DNA from: Thermoguttaceae bacterium
GTDB lineage: Bacteria; Planctomycetota; Planctomycetia; Pirellulales; Thermoguttaceae
DNA: 14,163 nucleotides
Reading direction: 5' to 3'
Assembly: GCA_028695865.1 (NCBI GenBank)
Contig: JAQVID010000022.1
Span: forward strand, 1-14,163
Position numbers and translations under genes: made by a program. The notes below the pieces were generated by a model that searched no databases, had not been told where the DNA came from, and saw only the letters and a program-made list of their open reading frames with translations. Positions 5,596 to 14,073 of the stretch are shown in pieces; within the stretch, counting starts at the first letter, position 1, and each line of letters starts with the position of its first letter.

Positions 5596-7662
5596 ATGAA
5601 TCCGTTAATCGAATCGATCAGAGATTATATTCGCGGAGGTCAGCATAAAGCATCGCGGGCAACCAAAGATTGGTCGACTCTTGTCTCCGCTCAAGACGCA
5701 ACACGAACAGCCCGGGCGGCACGGCTGTTTGCCGCTGTGCTTCAAGAGGAAGCGGCACACCCGACCTTTTTGCCCGGCGAACGAATTGTATTGACGCGGC
5801 ACTGTATCAATCTGCCTGATCGTTATTCGGAAGAAGAAATGTCACGGCTTCGCAAGAACGCTTATTTTCACGAGAAAGGTTTCGTCTTCAATATCAGTCC
5901 CGATTACGCTTCGACAGTGCAAGTTGGTTTGGACACGCGAAAAGAAGAAATTCAGGCCCGACGAAAAAAGGCCGTGGAAGAAAACGACACCGAAGGAATC
6001 GAATTCCTCGACGCTGCACGTTCGGGAATTGACGCCGTGTGCCTGCTTGCCGACGCTTATCGTGAAGAGGCGATTCGTCTGCATCTGGATGATATTGCCG
6101 AAACGCTCACTCGTGTTCCTCATCAGGGAGCGACAACGTTTCGTCAGGCTCTTCAGTTCATTCGCATATTGCATTTCGCGCTCTGGTGCGAAGGACCATA
6201 TCACAACGGACTGGGCCGATTCGATCAATATGCCTGGCCGTGGCTCAAAGCCGATCTGGAAGCCGGACGCGAAACGGAAGAATCGGCCCTTGCGCTGCTT
6301 GAAGAATTCTTCCTGACTTTTAATCGCGACAGTGATCTGTATGTCGGCGTGCAACAGGGCGATAACGGCCAGAGTCTCATGCTCGGCGGCGTGGATCGCA
6401 GTGGTAATGAATCGGTGAATCTGTTGACTCATTTGTGCTTGAAGGCCTCCCGGGAATTGAGATTGATCGACCCGAAAATTAATCTTCGGGTCTCCAGACA
6501 AACGCCGATGGAATTGTTTGCTGAAGCGACTGAACTGACCAAAATCGGACTGGGTTTTCCGCAATACGCCAATGACGACGTTGTGATTCCCGGCCTGATC
6601 GATTGGGGGTATTCGCCGGAAGATGCACGCGATTATGCCGTCGCCGCGTGTTGGGAATTCATTGTGCCCGGCAAAGGAATGGATATTCCCAATATCGCCG
6701 CCGTATCATTTCCCGCCGTCGTCGATTCCGTGCTCCGTAGTACGGAATCGAATTCGGTGCAGTCGTTCGACGCGTTTTTGCAACTCGTTCGCAAGGAACT
6801 CTTTGCCCGGGCTGACCAAATCGAAAGCGACTTGGCCTGTGTCGATATGCTTGAGTGCCCGTTTATTTCCACGCTGTGCGATGGTCGTATCGAAGCGGCT
6901 CGCGATGTCTCCCATGGTAATGTCTATAATAATTTCGGCGTCCATGGAACCGGTCTTGCTCCCGCCGTCGATTCGCTCGAGACCATCAAGCGACTTGTTT
7001 TCGATGAACGAATCGAGGCGCTTGGCAATCTCCGCAAGTATACCGACCAGAATTTTCGAAACGAAGAGGACCTGCTCATAGCGATTCGGGCACTGCCCAA
7101 ATTGGGAAACGATGAGGACGAGCCTGACGCCATTGCCGTGCGGCTTCTCAACGATTTTGCCGATTCCTTTGCCGGACGCGTGAACTGTCGCGGTGGAATA
7201 TTTCGGCCCGGTACCGGTTCGGCCATGTACTATATTACGCACGCGAAAGAAATACCCGCCACGCTTGATGGTCGGCTTCGGGACGAACCGTTTCCCGCAA
7301 ATTATTCGCCCGGACTGCATACGCGCATCAAGGGTCCGCTTTCGGTAGTGAAATCGTTTACGAAACCAAATTTGAAACGGGTCGTCAACGGTGGTCCGCT
7401 TACCATAGAGCTTCATGACAGCGTTTTTCGCAACGATGAAGGCGTGGAGAAGGTTGCCCAACTTGTTCGTTTTTTTGTTATGCGTCGCGGGCATCAGTTG
7501 CAGGTCAATACGATCAATCGTGATCAGCTTTTGGCCGCGAAACAGGACCCGGAACACTGGCGACATCTTATCGTTCGCGTTTGGGGCTGGAGTGGTTATT
7601 TTGTCGAACTCGACAGACCGTATCAGGATCAGATTATTCAGCGGGTTGAAATGACCTTTTAG
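5596..7662 (+). CDS. Glycyl radical enzyme, pyruvate formate-lyase family, substrate unknown
   Basis: A 688-residue glycyl radical enzyme, somewhat shorter than the 750-850 residues usual in the family. The C-terminal radical site is RVWGWSGYF (661-669) with the radical on G664, followed by the family-typical R-x-x-x-x-I-I-x-R-x-E. The active-site loop has C352-W353-E354, matching the thiyl Cys and the base Glu of the dehydratase and lyase branch (Cys-x-Glu). Pyruvate formate-lyase itself has two adjacent Cys here. Other family features are GRFDQY (207-212), LGND (near 508), ATLDGR and a GHQLQVNTINRDQLL stretch before the radical site. The PD-Y motif near the N-terminus is preceded by N-I-S (NISPDY, 99-104) rather than the common H-x-x-P-D. 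So it is probably an anaerobic dehydratase or C-C/C-X lyase acting on a polyol or sugar derivative. GGGAGA precedes the ATG. The activase follows at 8 bases. Confidence 0.93.
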   Translation: MNPLIESIRDYIRGGQHKASRATKDWSTLVSAQDATRTARAARLFAAVLQEEAAHPTFLPGERIVLTRHCINLPDRYSEEEMSRLRKNAYFHEKGFVFNISPDYASTVQVGLDTRKEEIQARRKKAVEENDTEGIEFLDAARSGIDAVCLLADAYREEAIRLHLDDIAETLTRVPHQGATTFRQALQFIRILHFALWCEGPYHNGLGRFDQYAWPWLKADLEAGRETEESALALLEEFFLTFNRDSDLYVGVQQGDNGQSLMLGGVDRSGNESVNLLTHLCLKASRELRLIDPKINLRVSRQTPMELFAEATELTKIGLGFPQYANDDVVIPGLIDWGYSPEDARDYAVAACWEFIVPGKGMDIPNIAAVSFPAVVDSVLRSTESNSVQSFDAFLQLVRKELFARADQIESDLACVDMLECPFISTLCDGRIEAARDVSHGNVYNNFGVHGTGLAPAVDSLETIKRLVFDERIEALGNLRKYTDQNFRNEEDLLIAIRALPKLGNDEDEPDAIAVRLLNDFADSFAGRVNCRGGIFRPGTGSAMYYITHAKEIPATLDGRLRDEPFPANYSPGLHTRIKGPLSVVKSFTKPNLKRVVNGGPLTIELHDSVFRNDEGVEKVAQLVRFFVMRRGHQLQVNTINRDQLLAAKQDPEHWRHLIVRVWGWSGYFVELDRPYQDQIIQRVEMTF

Positions 7663-7670
7663 GAAATATC

Positions 7671-8552
7671 ATGCCAAATAATCCTCCGACAGGACTTGTT
7701 TTTGAAATTCGCGAATTTTCGCTCTACGACGGACCAGGCATTCGGACGACCGTTTTTTTTAAAGGGTGTCCGCTGCGGTGTCGCTGGTGTCACAATCCGG
7801 AAGGACTACTGGCCCAGCGTGAACTTCTGATCAATACGCAAACGTGTACTCATTGCGGCAAGTGTTTACGAACGTGTCATTTCAAATCGTGTATTGTCTG
7901 TGGTCTGTGTGTGGAACATTGCGTGAATCAGTGTCGGCGAGTATGCGGCGTTAAATATCGCGTCGAAACGCTTTGTACCGAACTGCTCAAACATCAGGAT
8001 GTTTTTCAGATGTCGGGAGGCGGTATTACGTTTTCCGGCGGTGAGCCGCTCATGCAAACAGATTTCGTCGTCGCGTTGGCCAACCGGCTTCACGAGCAAA
8101 ACATTCATTTGGCCCTTGAGACGAGCGGCTATGCGTCTTTGGAAGACTACATGCGAGCCGTCGAGTCGGTCGATCTTGTTTTTCAGGATTTAAAGCACAC
8201 CAATCCGAAGGAACATCTTCGCTGTACAGGACGGGACAACGCCCCGATTCTTGAAAATCTCGCGTGGCTCAAGACAAGCAAAAAACCGTTCGTTGCGCGT
8301 ATTCCGCTTATTCCTTATACGAACATGGACCGCGTTACGCTTGATGATTTCGCTTCCCTGCTGAAAGACGCTCCCAATCTTTTGCGGGTTGAACTCATGC
8401 CGTACCACGCGACCGCCGGAGCCAAATATCATCTTACGGGTCGAACATTCCGTCCCGGCTTCGACGATTCCAACCTGAACCGACAGCAGCTCTTTTCGGA
8501 CGCGTGTCTGGCTCCGTTTATCGCGCAGGGACTGACCTGTCGATTCGTGTAA
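7671..8552 (+). CDS. Glycyl radical enzyme activating enzyme (radical SAM)
   Basis: A 293-residue radical SAM protein that should install the glycyl radical on the enzyme encoded just upstream. The opening SLYDGPGIRTTVFFKGC leads to the cluster motif C33-x3-C37-x2-C40 (GCPLRCRWCHNPE), which binds the SAM-cleaving [4Fe-4S] cluster. SGGEP (122-126) is the SAM-binding motif. Between them is a ferredoxin-like insert with C59-x2-C62-x2-C65-x3-C69 and C74-x2-C77-x2-C80-x3-C84, enough for two extra [4Fe-4S] clusters. Only four residues (HFKS) separate the two motifs and the usual Pro after the fourth Cys is absent. Extra Cys are at 88, 92 and 102. The ribosome binding site AGGA overlaps the stop codon of the upstream gene, so the two genes are translationally close and almost certainly co-transcribed. 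Confidence 0.95.
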   Translation: MPNNPPTGLVFEIREFSLYDGPGIRTTVFFKGCPLRCRWCHNPEGLLAQRELLINTQTCTHCGKCLRTCHFKSCIVCGLCVEHCVNQCRRVCGVKYRVETLCTELLKHQDVFQMSGGGITFSGGEPLMQTDFVVALANRLHEQNIHLALETSGYASLEDYMRAVESVDLVFQDLKHTNPKEHLRCTGRDNAPILENLAWLKTSKKPFVARIPLIPYTNMDRVTLDDFASLLKDAPNLLRVELMPYHATAGAKYHLTGRTFRPGFDDSNLNRQQLFSDACLAPFIAQGLTCRFV

Positions 8553-8562
8553 AGACACTTGC

Positions 8563-8591
8563 AAAAATACCCGGGTACGTCGAAGCCCGGG
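8563..8591 (-). terminator. Intrinsic terminator of the D-lactate dehydrogenase-like gene
   Basis: On the minus strand CCCGGG (8591-8586) pairs with CCCGGG (8575-8570) around a 10-base loop, followed by TATTTTT. It begins 9 bases after the stop codon at 8601. On the + strand the T-run is missing, so it is a poor terminator for the converging glycyl radical operon, which ends at 8552. Confidence 0.75.
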
Positions 8592-8600
8592 CAGCCATTC

Positions 8601-11420
8601 TCATTCCTTGGCCGTGGTACACTGATCGACCAAATAGACGATCGACAGATACGGAATACCGCCGTTGGTCGTCAGTCCGATTTCACAGGTTCGACTGTTG
8701 GAATAGCCTGTTTTAACGTGCGCGGCCTGTAGCTGCGGCGCAAGTTTGCGAAGCGCGTACTTGTTGACTTCAGGATACGTAAAGCCTTTATCGCCGGCAA
8801 ATCCGCAACATCCGACTTCTGCAGGAACAAGCACTTGATTACTGCAGCGTCGCGCAAGCTGAATCAGACACGGCTGCAATTTCATTTTCGTCATGGAGCA
8901 AGTTGTGTGAATCGCAATCGGTTCGTCTATCGGATGAAAATCAAGACGATCAACCAAAAACGTTTCAATGAACTCGACCGGCTCGTAAAGCTTCATCGTC
9001 TTGATCTGATTTCGCATTCGGTACAGGCAAGGACTTTGGTCGCAAAGCACAGGATACTTTCCTTCGCCGGAAGCTTTCCACAGAGCGTCTTCAAGCTCTT
9101 TCGTTTTCCTGTCGGCAATATCGGGCATTCCCTTGCTTTCCCAAATCGTTCCGCAACAAAGGTTGTCCATATTCCCGGGGAAGATCACCTCATACTTCGC
9201 CTTTTGAAGAAGAGCGATCATTTTATCGGTGAGCGGCGTGTTATCCGGACTTCCTTTCGCCACTCCGAAGGCCTGATTGATACAGCTTGGGAAATAAACA
9301 ACCTTGTCAGGGAACGATGTTTGTTGTAATCGTTTGGGCCGAACGCTGTGCGATTTCGGCATGGCCGGGACCCAAAGCGGTACTCCTGCCGAATGAAGCA
9401 TTTGCGTAATACCGGTCATTAAACCGGTTCCGAGCATCGTGTGCGCTGTGTCCGCAATCGTGAGTACCGGACGCAAACCGACTTTGATTCCATGCAAATG
9501 ATTGGCCGCAAGATTACCAAGCGTCCAGACGAGTCCGCCGTGGGGAGCGTCTTTTTCGCGAACCAGATGCGTCAAGTGCCCGGTATTGATTCCCATAGGG
9601 CACGAGGTCGAGCAGAGTCCGTCGCCGACACAGGTCATGTTCCCCAAATAATAATAACCGCGTTTCAGTTCGCGAAGGAGTTTCGGGTCCGAACCATCAG
9701 CTTCAAGTCGCGCAATTTCTCTGCGGATCACAATGCGCTGTCGAGACGAAAGCGTCAGTCCACACGTGAGGCAGTTGACCTCGCAAAAACCGCATTCAAT
9801 ACACTTGTCAACACTTTCTTCGCAAAGCGGAAGCGGCTTGAAGTTTTTAATAAAACATTTCGGATCGTCGTTGAAAATCACTCCTGGATTGAGAATGCCA
9901 AGCGGATCGAAAATCTCCTTGATTTCCTTCATGACTTCAAAGGCCGCGGTTCCCCATTCGTGTTCTACGAACGGAGCCATGTTCCGCCCTGTTCCATGTT
10001 CGGCCTTGAGCGAACCATCGTACTCGTCGACGACAAGTTTTACCACGTCGCGCATGAGCCCTTCGTAACGATCGACTTCCGATTGCACATCGAATCGCTG
10101 ATTCAAAATGAAATGAAAATTCCCTTCGAGCGCATGGCCGTAAATTACGCCGTCGGTATATTTATATTGAGCAATGAGCTTTTGAAGCTTGCTGGTCGCT
10201 TCGGGCAAGACCGCAATCGGAAAAGCGACATCCTCGATGAGCGTCGATGTGCCCGGCTTGCGCATACCGCCGACCGACGGGAAAATACCAGAACGAATCG
10301 ACCACCAGACACTGTATATTTCTTCCTTGTCCGTAAACTCTACAGGCATGAGCGTTTTGAAATCGCCAATCGCGTTCGTAATGGTCGCGATCTTGTCCCG
10401 GAGCTCTTCTCCGGTCGCCGCTTTCGTCTCCACAAGGACTGCCGTTGCCCCTTCGGAAAACGACGCAATATAATCGGGTATACCCGGCTGCCCCTCTACA
10501 CTGCGGAGTGCAAGACGGTCAAGGAGCTCCGCGCCGACAACCGGCGTTTGCTTCAAGACCTGAACGGCGCGACATGCCGTAACCAAATCTTCGAAATAGA
10601 TCATGGCACTTGCCTTGCATGGCAAGTCGATTTCCGTTTTCATCGTAACTTCAGCCAGGAAGGCAAGTATTCCTTCGGAGCCAACGAGCAAGTGCGCAAT
10701 GATCTCATAAGGATCGTCATAAGCGATAAGAGGACGCAAGTTTAACCCGGTGACGTTCTTGATTTTGTATTTCTTCTCAATTCGCGCAACGAGTTTTTTA
10801 TCAGCTCGAACACGGTCACGAAGCCCGACGATTCGCTCGATAAAATCGGCGTGGGTCCGTTCAAAGACGCGACGGCTTTGCGGGCTGCCTGTATCAAGAA
10901 AAGTCCCATCGGCCAGAAGCAGTTTGGCGCTTAAGAGCATCTTGTCGCTATTGGCGTGGGTTCCGCAGTTCATGCCGGAAGCGTTGTTAAGAACAATACC
11001 GCCCACCATGGCCGCGCCAAGCGATGCCGGGTCCGGAGGAAATTTGCGTCCCCACGGCTTGAGAATCTCGTTGACCCGCGAACCAACAATGCCCGGCTCA
11101 AGCGTGATTGTTTCACCGTTTGTTCCCACCGCGTATTTTTCCCAATTCTTTCCTACGACGATCAAAACAGAATCGCTCACGCCTTGTCCGGAAAGACTTG
11201 TTCCGGCGGCGCGAAACGTAACCGGCACACGAAGCTCGGTCGCGTCAGCCAAAAGACGAGATACTTCATCGACCGACTTCGGAAAAACGATCATTTGCGG
11301 AATCATGCGATAGAAACCGGCGTCTGTACCCCAGGCGAGCCGTCGCAAATTGTCTGTATAAAGGCGCTCTTTCGGAATGTATGATGAAATCCGCTGATAA
11401 TACTGTTTCGTGTCGATCAT
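8601..11420 (-). CDS. FAD/Fe-S fusion dehydrogenase, Dld-II D-lactate dehydrogenase type
   Basis: A 939-residue fusion of a GlcD-like flavoprotein and a GlcF/GlpC-like Fe-S protein, the layout of quinone-linked Dld-II D-lactate dehydrogenase and its relatives. The N-terminal FAD domain has AAGTSLSGQ (71-79). The FAD-linked oxidase C domain has GHALEGNFHF (428-437) and EHGTGR (474-479). Ferredoxin motifs are C540-x2-C543-x2-C546-x3-C550 and C597-x5-C603-x3-C607-P. Two CCG domains follow (C755-C756 and C871-C872). It probably oxidises D-lactate or another D-2-hydroxy acid at the membrane and passes electrons to quinone; glycolate or D-2-hydroxyglutarate are alternatives. The start at 11420 is preferred: AAAGGAC lies 6 bases upstream and family members begin here. 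An in-frame ATG at 11438 would add MKKGQD and also has an AGGA nearby. Confidence 0.9.
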   Translation of the reverse strand: MIDTKQYYQRISSYIPKERLYTDNLRRLAWGTDAGFYRMIPQMIVFPKSVDEVSRLLADATELRVPVTFRAAGTSLSGQGVSDSVLIVVGKNWEKYAVGTNGETITLEPGIVGSRVNEILKPWGRKFPPDPASLGAAMVGGIVLNNASGMNCGTHANSDKMLLSAKLLLADGTFLDTGSPQSRRVFERTHADFIERIVGLRDRVRADKKLVARIEKKYKIKNVTGLNLRPLIAYDDPYEIIAHLLVGSEGILAFLAEVTMKTEIDLPCKASAMIYFEDLVTACRAVQVLKQTPVVGAELLDRLALRSVEGQPGIPDYIASFSEGATAVLVETKAATGEELRDKIATITNAIGDFKTLMPVEFTDKEEIYSVWWSIRSGIFPSVGGMRKPGTSTLIEDVAFPIAVLPEATSKLQKLIAQYKYTDGVIYGHALEGNFHFILNQRFDVQSEVDRYEGLMRDVVKLVVDEYDGSLKAEHGTGRNMAPFVEHEWGTAAFEVMKEIKEIFDPLGILNPGVIFNDDPKCFIKNFKPLPLCEESVDKCIECGFCEVNCLTCGLTLSSRQRIVIRREIARLEADGSDPKLLRELKRGYYYLGNMTCVGDGLCSTSCPMGINTGHLTHLVREKDAPHGGLVWTLGNLAANHLHGIKVGLRPVLTIADTAHTMLGTGLMTGITQMLHSAGVPLWVPAMPKSHSVRPKRLQQTSFPDKVVYFPSCINQAFGVAKGSPDNTPLTDKMIALLQKAKYEVIFPGNMDNLCCGTIWESKGMPDIADRKTKELEDALWKASGEGKYPVLCDQSPCLYRMRNQIKTMKLYEPVEFIETFLVDRLDFHPIDEPIAIHTTCSMTKMKLQPCLIQLARRCSNQVLVPAEVGCCGFAGDKGFTYPEVNKYALRKLAPQLQAAHVKTGYSNSRTCEIGLTTNGGIPYLSIVYLVDQCTTAKE

Positions 11421-11467
11421 GTCTTGTCCTTTTTTCATTTGGTCCTGTCCAAAAAAAACTTCCAGGC

Positions 11468-11482
11468 GTTGGTTATCCCAAC
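11468..11482. repeat. Small inverted repeat in the dehydrogenase leader
   Basis: GTTGG (11468-11472) and CCAAC (11478-11482) flank a 5-base spacer, about 48 bases before the dehydrogenase start codon. It may be an operator or a leader hairpin; it has no T-run. A loose promoter match, TTGAAG (11510-11505), 18 bases, TATTGT (11486-11481) on the minus strand, overlaps it. Confidence 0.25.
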
Positions 11483-11489
11483 AATAATA

Positions 11490-11689
11490 TTTTCACTACC
11501 GATTCTTCAATTCTCGGTGATTCACTCCCCGTTTACCTTCGGAAAACGGGGGGCATTGAGGTCGCACAACCCGAAAAATCCGGCAGCGCTGTTTTCGCTA
11601 CCGATTCTTCAGTTTTCGGTAATTCACTCCCCGTTTACCTTCGGAAAACGGGGGGCATTGAGGTCGCACAACCCGAAAAATCCGGCAAC
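11490..11689. repeat. Tandem duplication of a 102-bp unit with hairpin
   Basis: Two direct copies, 11490-11587 and 11592-11689, offset by exactly 102 bases and differing at about five of 98 positions. Each holds a strong hairpin: CCCCGTTT pairs with AAACGGGG across an A-A mismatch and a CC/GG pair with a three-base loop (11527-11551 and 11629-11653). Each also has a shorter ACCGA/TCGGT inverted repeat in its first part. The hairpin sequence is unchanged between copies. The unit occupies most of the gap between the BatA-like gene and the dehydrogenase. No coding role is supported. Confidence 0.93.
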
Positions 11690-11718
11690 CTTTTTTAATT
11701 GTATCACAAATGTTTGGC

Positions 11719-14073
11719 TTACTTATGAGCCGGGCGTTCACCATAAAATCGATTGGAATAGGCGCATTCAACCAAAAGGAGAACACCAAACAAAACGACC
11801 AAAATACCAAACAATTCGTTTCCTACCCGCTTTTGACTGCGTGTCCGCTCGATTTGTTGAACGTTGTCAATCCAGTTCAACCTGGTCCCGTCGAACATCT
11901 TTATTATCTCTTCTTTGCCCCGTTTCGTCAAGTCGAAGGAACCACTTGAATAATTTACGGAAAAGCCCGTGTTCACCGATTCGCCCTGGGCGTTGGGTGA
12001 GGCAAGTATGCGATATAAACCAGTACGATTCGTACCGGAAAAGCGAATCTGACGACCCACCGTATCGACTGGTATGGCAAAACGTTGCCGATTTGGAAAA
12101 ACCAGAACCGCGGAATCAGGATAATTCTTGATTTCCGGCCGACACAAGACCATTTCATTCGGCACATAATTAAAAACAGGACTGCCGCCGGAAACAAGCG
12201 TTCGGGCAATACCGTCGAGCAAAACGACAAAAATCCACGACGCCTCTCCGGAAGCGAAATGATTCCATGGGGCCTGATTGGGGAGTTCTGAAAAAGGACT
12301 GCCACTCACGACGACCGTGCCTTGTCCGAACGAATGCGAATAGAGCGCCGGACGCCCGTCCGAATAGTACGCGCAAATCGCCGCCGTCTTCGATAATTCG
12401 GTATACTGCCAATATCGACCGACCGTAAAATTCGACCAGGGAACCGCGTATCCTTCGCCAAGCGAACGGAATCCGGACAGCGCCGGATGAGACGCGTCCG
12501 ACGGATTGAGCCAAACATCCCAGTCGGGCACACGTACCTGACTGGTGAGCTTTCCCCCGAGCAGTTGTATCCATTCAGCCGTCTGAAACGCGGAAGCGGG
12601 GTAAGCGTGACGTCCCGGGAAAAAGCCAAGGCCCCCGCCCGTCTGAACATAGTCGGAAAGCAATTTGAGCGATTGCGGCGAAAGCGGGTCAGGGTCGAGC
12701 AAAAACACGGCCTTGTATCGTCGCAGTTCGTCAAGCGACATGGCGGCCAATTTCGATGTGGAAACCGCTTCCGTTTCAAACGGAGCCATACCACTCTTGC
12801 GATATTCTTCCGGGCAAAGAGCTTCACGAACAAACAGTGTCTGCTTTTCGACAGGATCGGTGCTCACAAGCAAAATCGTTGCCAGCGGGCGCGATTCCAC
12901 GGTGAACCAGCGAACATTGTCCGCCTGAAGCGCATCGTCCGCGGCCAAACGAACATAACCTTGATGAATACCCGGTGACAGATGCTCCAGTCGAAAAGTC
13001 GTAACGCGAACACTGTCGCCTTTGGGAAAATCGATCGGATTCGAAAAGAGTTTTTTGCCCGGGGGAAAATCCGGCGACTTGTCCGCTTGACTCTGGTGGG
13101 TATCGGCCTGGGTTGGTATGGAACTTGCGTCCGTCGCGTCTGCCGTTTTCGCTTGCGGCTGCGTCCCGGACACATTGGTATCGTCAACCAGATAAAGGTC
13201 AATCGTCGTCTGTCGCGGTTGGCCGCTGTGAAATGCGGAAACATCAAGCCGAAGGGGTGTCCGGGCCGAAACCGTCTGAGCCGAAAGTCCCAGGTGCGAT
13301 ATGCCTGTATTCTGCCGCGAAACACTGCCGGTATCGACGAAATAAAACTGCGTCTCTTCCTGTTGGGGCGATCGGGACCGTTTGCTTCTTGCGAGAGCCT
13401 GTTTCAGCAGGGGAGCAAACGACGCGGGCCACCCGGGCAGGGTACAATCGGTTAAAACGAAAAGTTCGCGGTGCGAACAGGTTGAGGTTGCCAGGAGATC
13501 AATTGCTTTGAGAACAGACTCGCTAACCGTTCTTCCGCCCGCGTGGGTTTCCAAACGTTCTATTCTTTCCTGCGCGGCCAGAAGATCGACCTGAAACGAA
13601 TCGTTTTCCGTTGTGGAGTTTAGTACGGCAATTTGGCTTTCAGGCGGAATCGACGAGATAATTTTCAGAGCTGTTTCCCGGGCCCGATCCAGCGAAGTCT
13701 TGTTATCGAACTTGTATTCCATGCGAACCGATGTGTCGAAAACAAACGCCATGGCGACCGGAGCTTCACTTGAACCGACAGCCGAAGCGGCAAGTCGCCC
13801 AAGTGAAAACGAATTTTCCCCGTCGTCCGCAAATCGAATCGACGGTCGGGCCAGGAGACACCCAAGCAGTACGAGCAGTCCGATACGCATGGCAAGCAGC
13901 AGAAAATTTTTCAGAACGAATCGACGACGATTTTGCTCAAACTTTTGCCTGATAAAGCGCAAAGGGGGAAACTCAATCCTCCGCGGTTTGGACTGCATGA
14001 GGAGATGAAGCAAAACCGGAATCGTGGCAGCCGCCAGACCGCCCACGAGAAAAGACCAGGTCAAAAAGGTCAT
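11719..14073 (-). CDS. BatA-like membrane protein with vWA-type domain
   Basis: A 784-residue inner-membrane protein. The N-terminus is the BatA/aerotolerance-type double membrane segment: helix 1 at about 4-26 (with a conserved IPVLLHLL), the motif RRIEFPPLRFIR (31-42), helix 2 at about 53-75, then LLARPSIRF. A von Willebrand A-like domain starts at 105 with AMAFVFDTSVRMEY. The metal-site signature D-x-S-x-S reads D113-T-S-V-R, so metal binding may be lost. After a Q/T/D/S-rich linker (about 305-345) comes a domain with FLLDPDPLS and GGGLGFFPGR (about 455-490), like the glutamine amidotransferase-like fold of related proteins. A final helix lies at about 752-772. Such genes usually sit beside MoxR ATPase and DUF58 genes. 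The GGGA before the start is a weak ribosome binding site. Function is unproven. Confidence 0.88.
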   Translation of the reverse strand: MTFLTWSFLVGGLAAATIPVLLHLLMQSKPRRIEFPPLRFIRQKFEQNRRRFVLKNFLLLAMRIGLLVLLGCLLARPSIRFADDGENSFSLGRLAASAVGSSEAPVAMAFVFDTSVRMEYKFDNKTSLDRARETALKIISSIPPESQIAVLNSTTENDSFQVDLLAAQERIERLETHAGGRTVSESVLKAIDLLATSTCSHRELFVLTDCTLPGWPASFAPLLKQALARSKRSRSPQQEETQFYFVDTGSVSRQNTGISHLGLSAQTVSARTPLRLDVSAFHSGQPRQTTIDLYLVDDTNVSGTQPQAKTADATDASSIPTQADTHQSQADKSPDFPPGKKLFSNPIDFPKGDSVRVTTFRLEHLSPGIHQGYVRLAADDALQADNVRWFTVESRPLATILLVSTDPVEKQTLFVREALCPEEYRKSGMAPFETEAVSTSKLAAMSLDELRRYKAVFLLDPDPLSPQSLKLLSDYVQTGGGLGFFPGRHAYPASAFQTAEWIQLLGGKLTSQVRVPDWDVWLNPSDASHPALSGFRSLGEGYAVPWSNFTVGRYWQYTELSKTAAICAYYSDGRPALYSHSFGQGTVVVSGSPFSELPNQAPWNHFASGEASWIFVVLLDGIARTLVSGGSPVFNYVPNEMVLCRPEIKNYPDSAVLVFPNRQRFAIPVDTVGRQIRFSGTNRTGLYRILASPNAQGESVNTGFSVNYSSGSFDLTKRGKEEIIKMFDGTRLNWIDNVQQIERTRSQKRVGNELFGILVVLFGVLLLVECAYSNRFYGERPAHK

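Noticed and set aside
5596..7662. True pyruvate formate-lyase (pflB)
   Set aside because: The active site has one Cys followed by x-Glu rather than two adjacent Cys, and the radical motif is of the dehydratase/lyase type.
9441..10745. Long + strand open frame of 434 codons
   Set aside because: It is antisense to the FAD/Fe-S dehydrogenase, whose motifs are complete in the other frame; it has no family-like features.
11381..12131. + strand open frames through the 102-bp repeat
   Set aside because: They stay open because the period is a multiple of three; there is no good ribosome binding site and they run into the antisense of the BatA-like gene.
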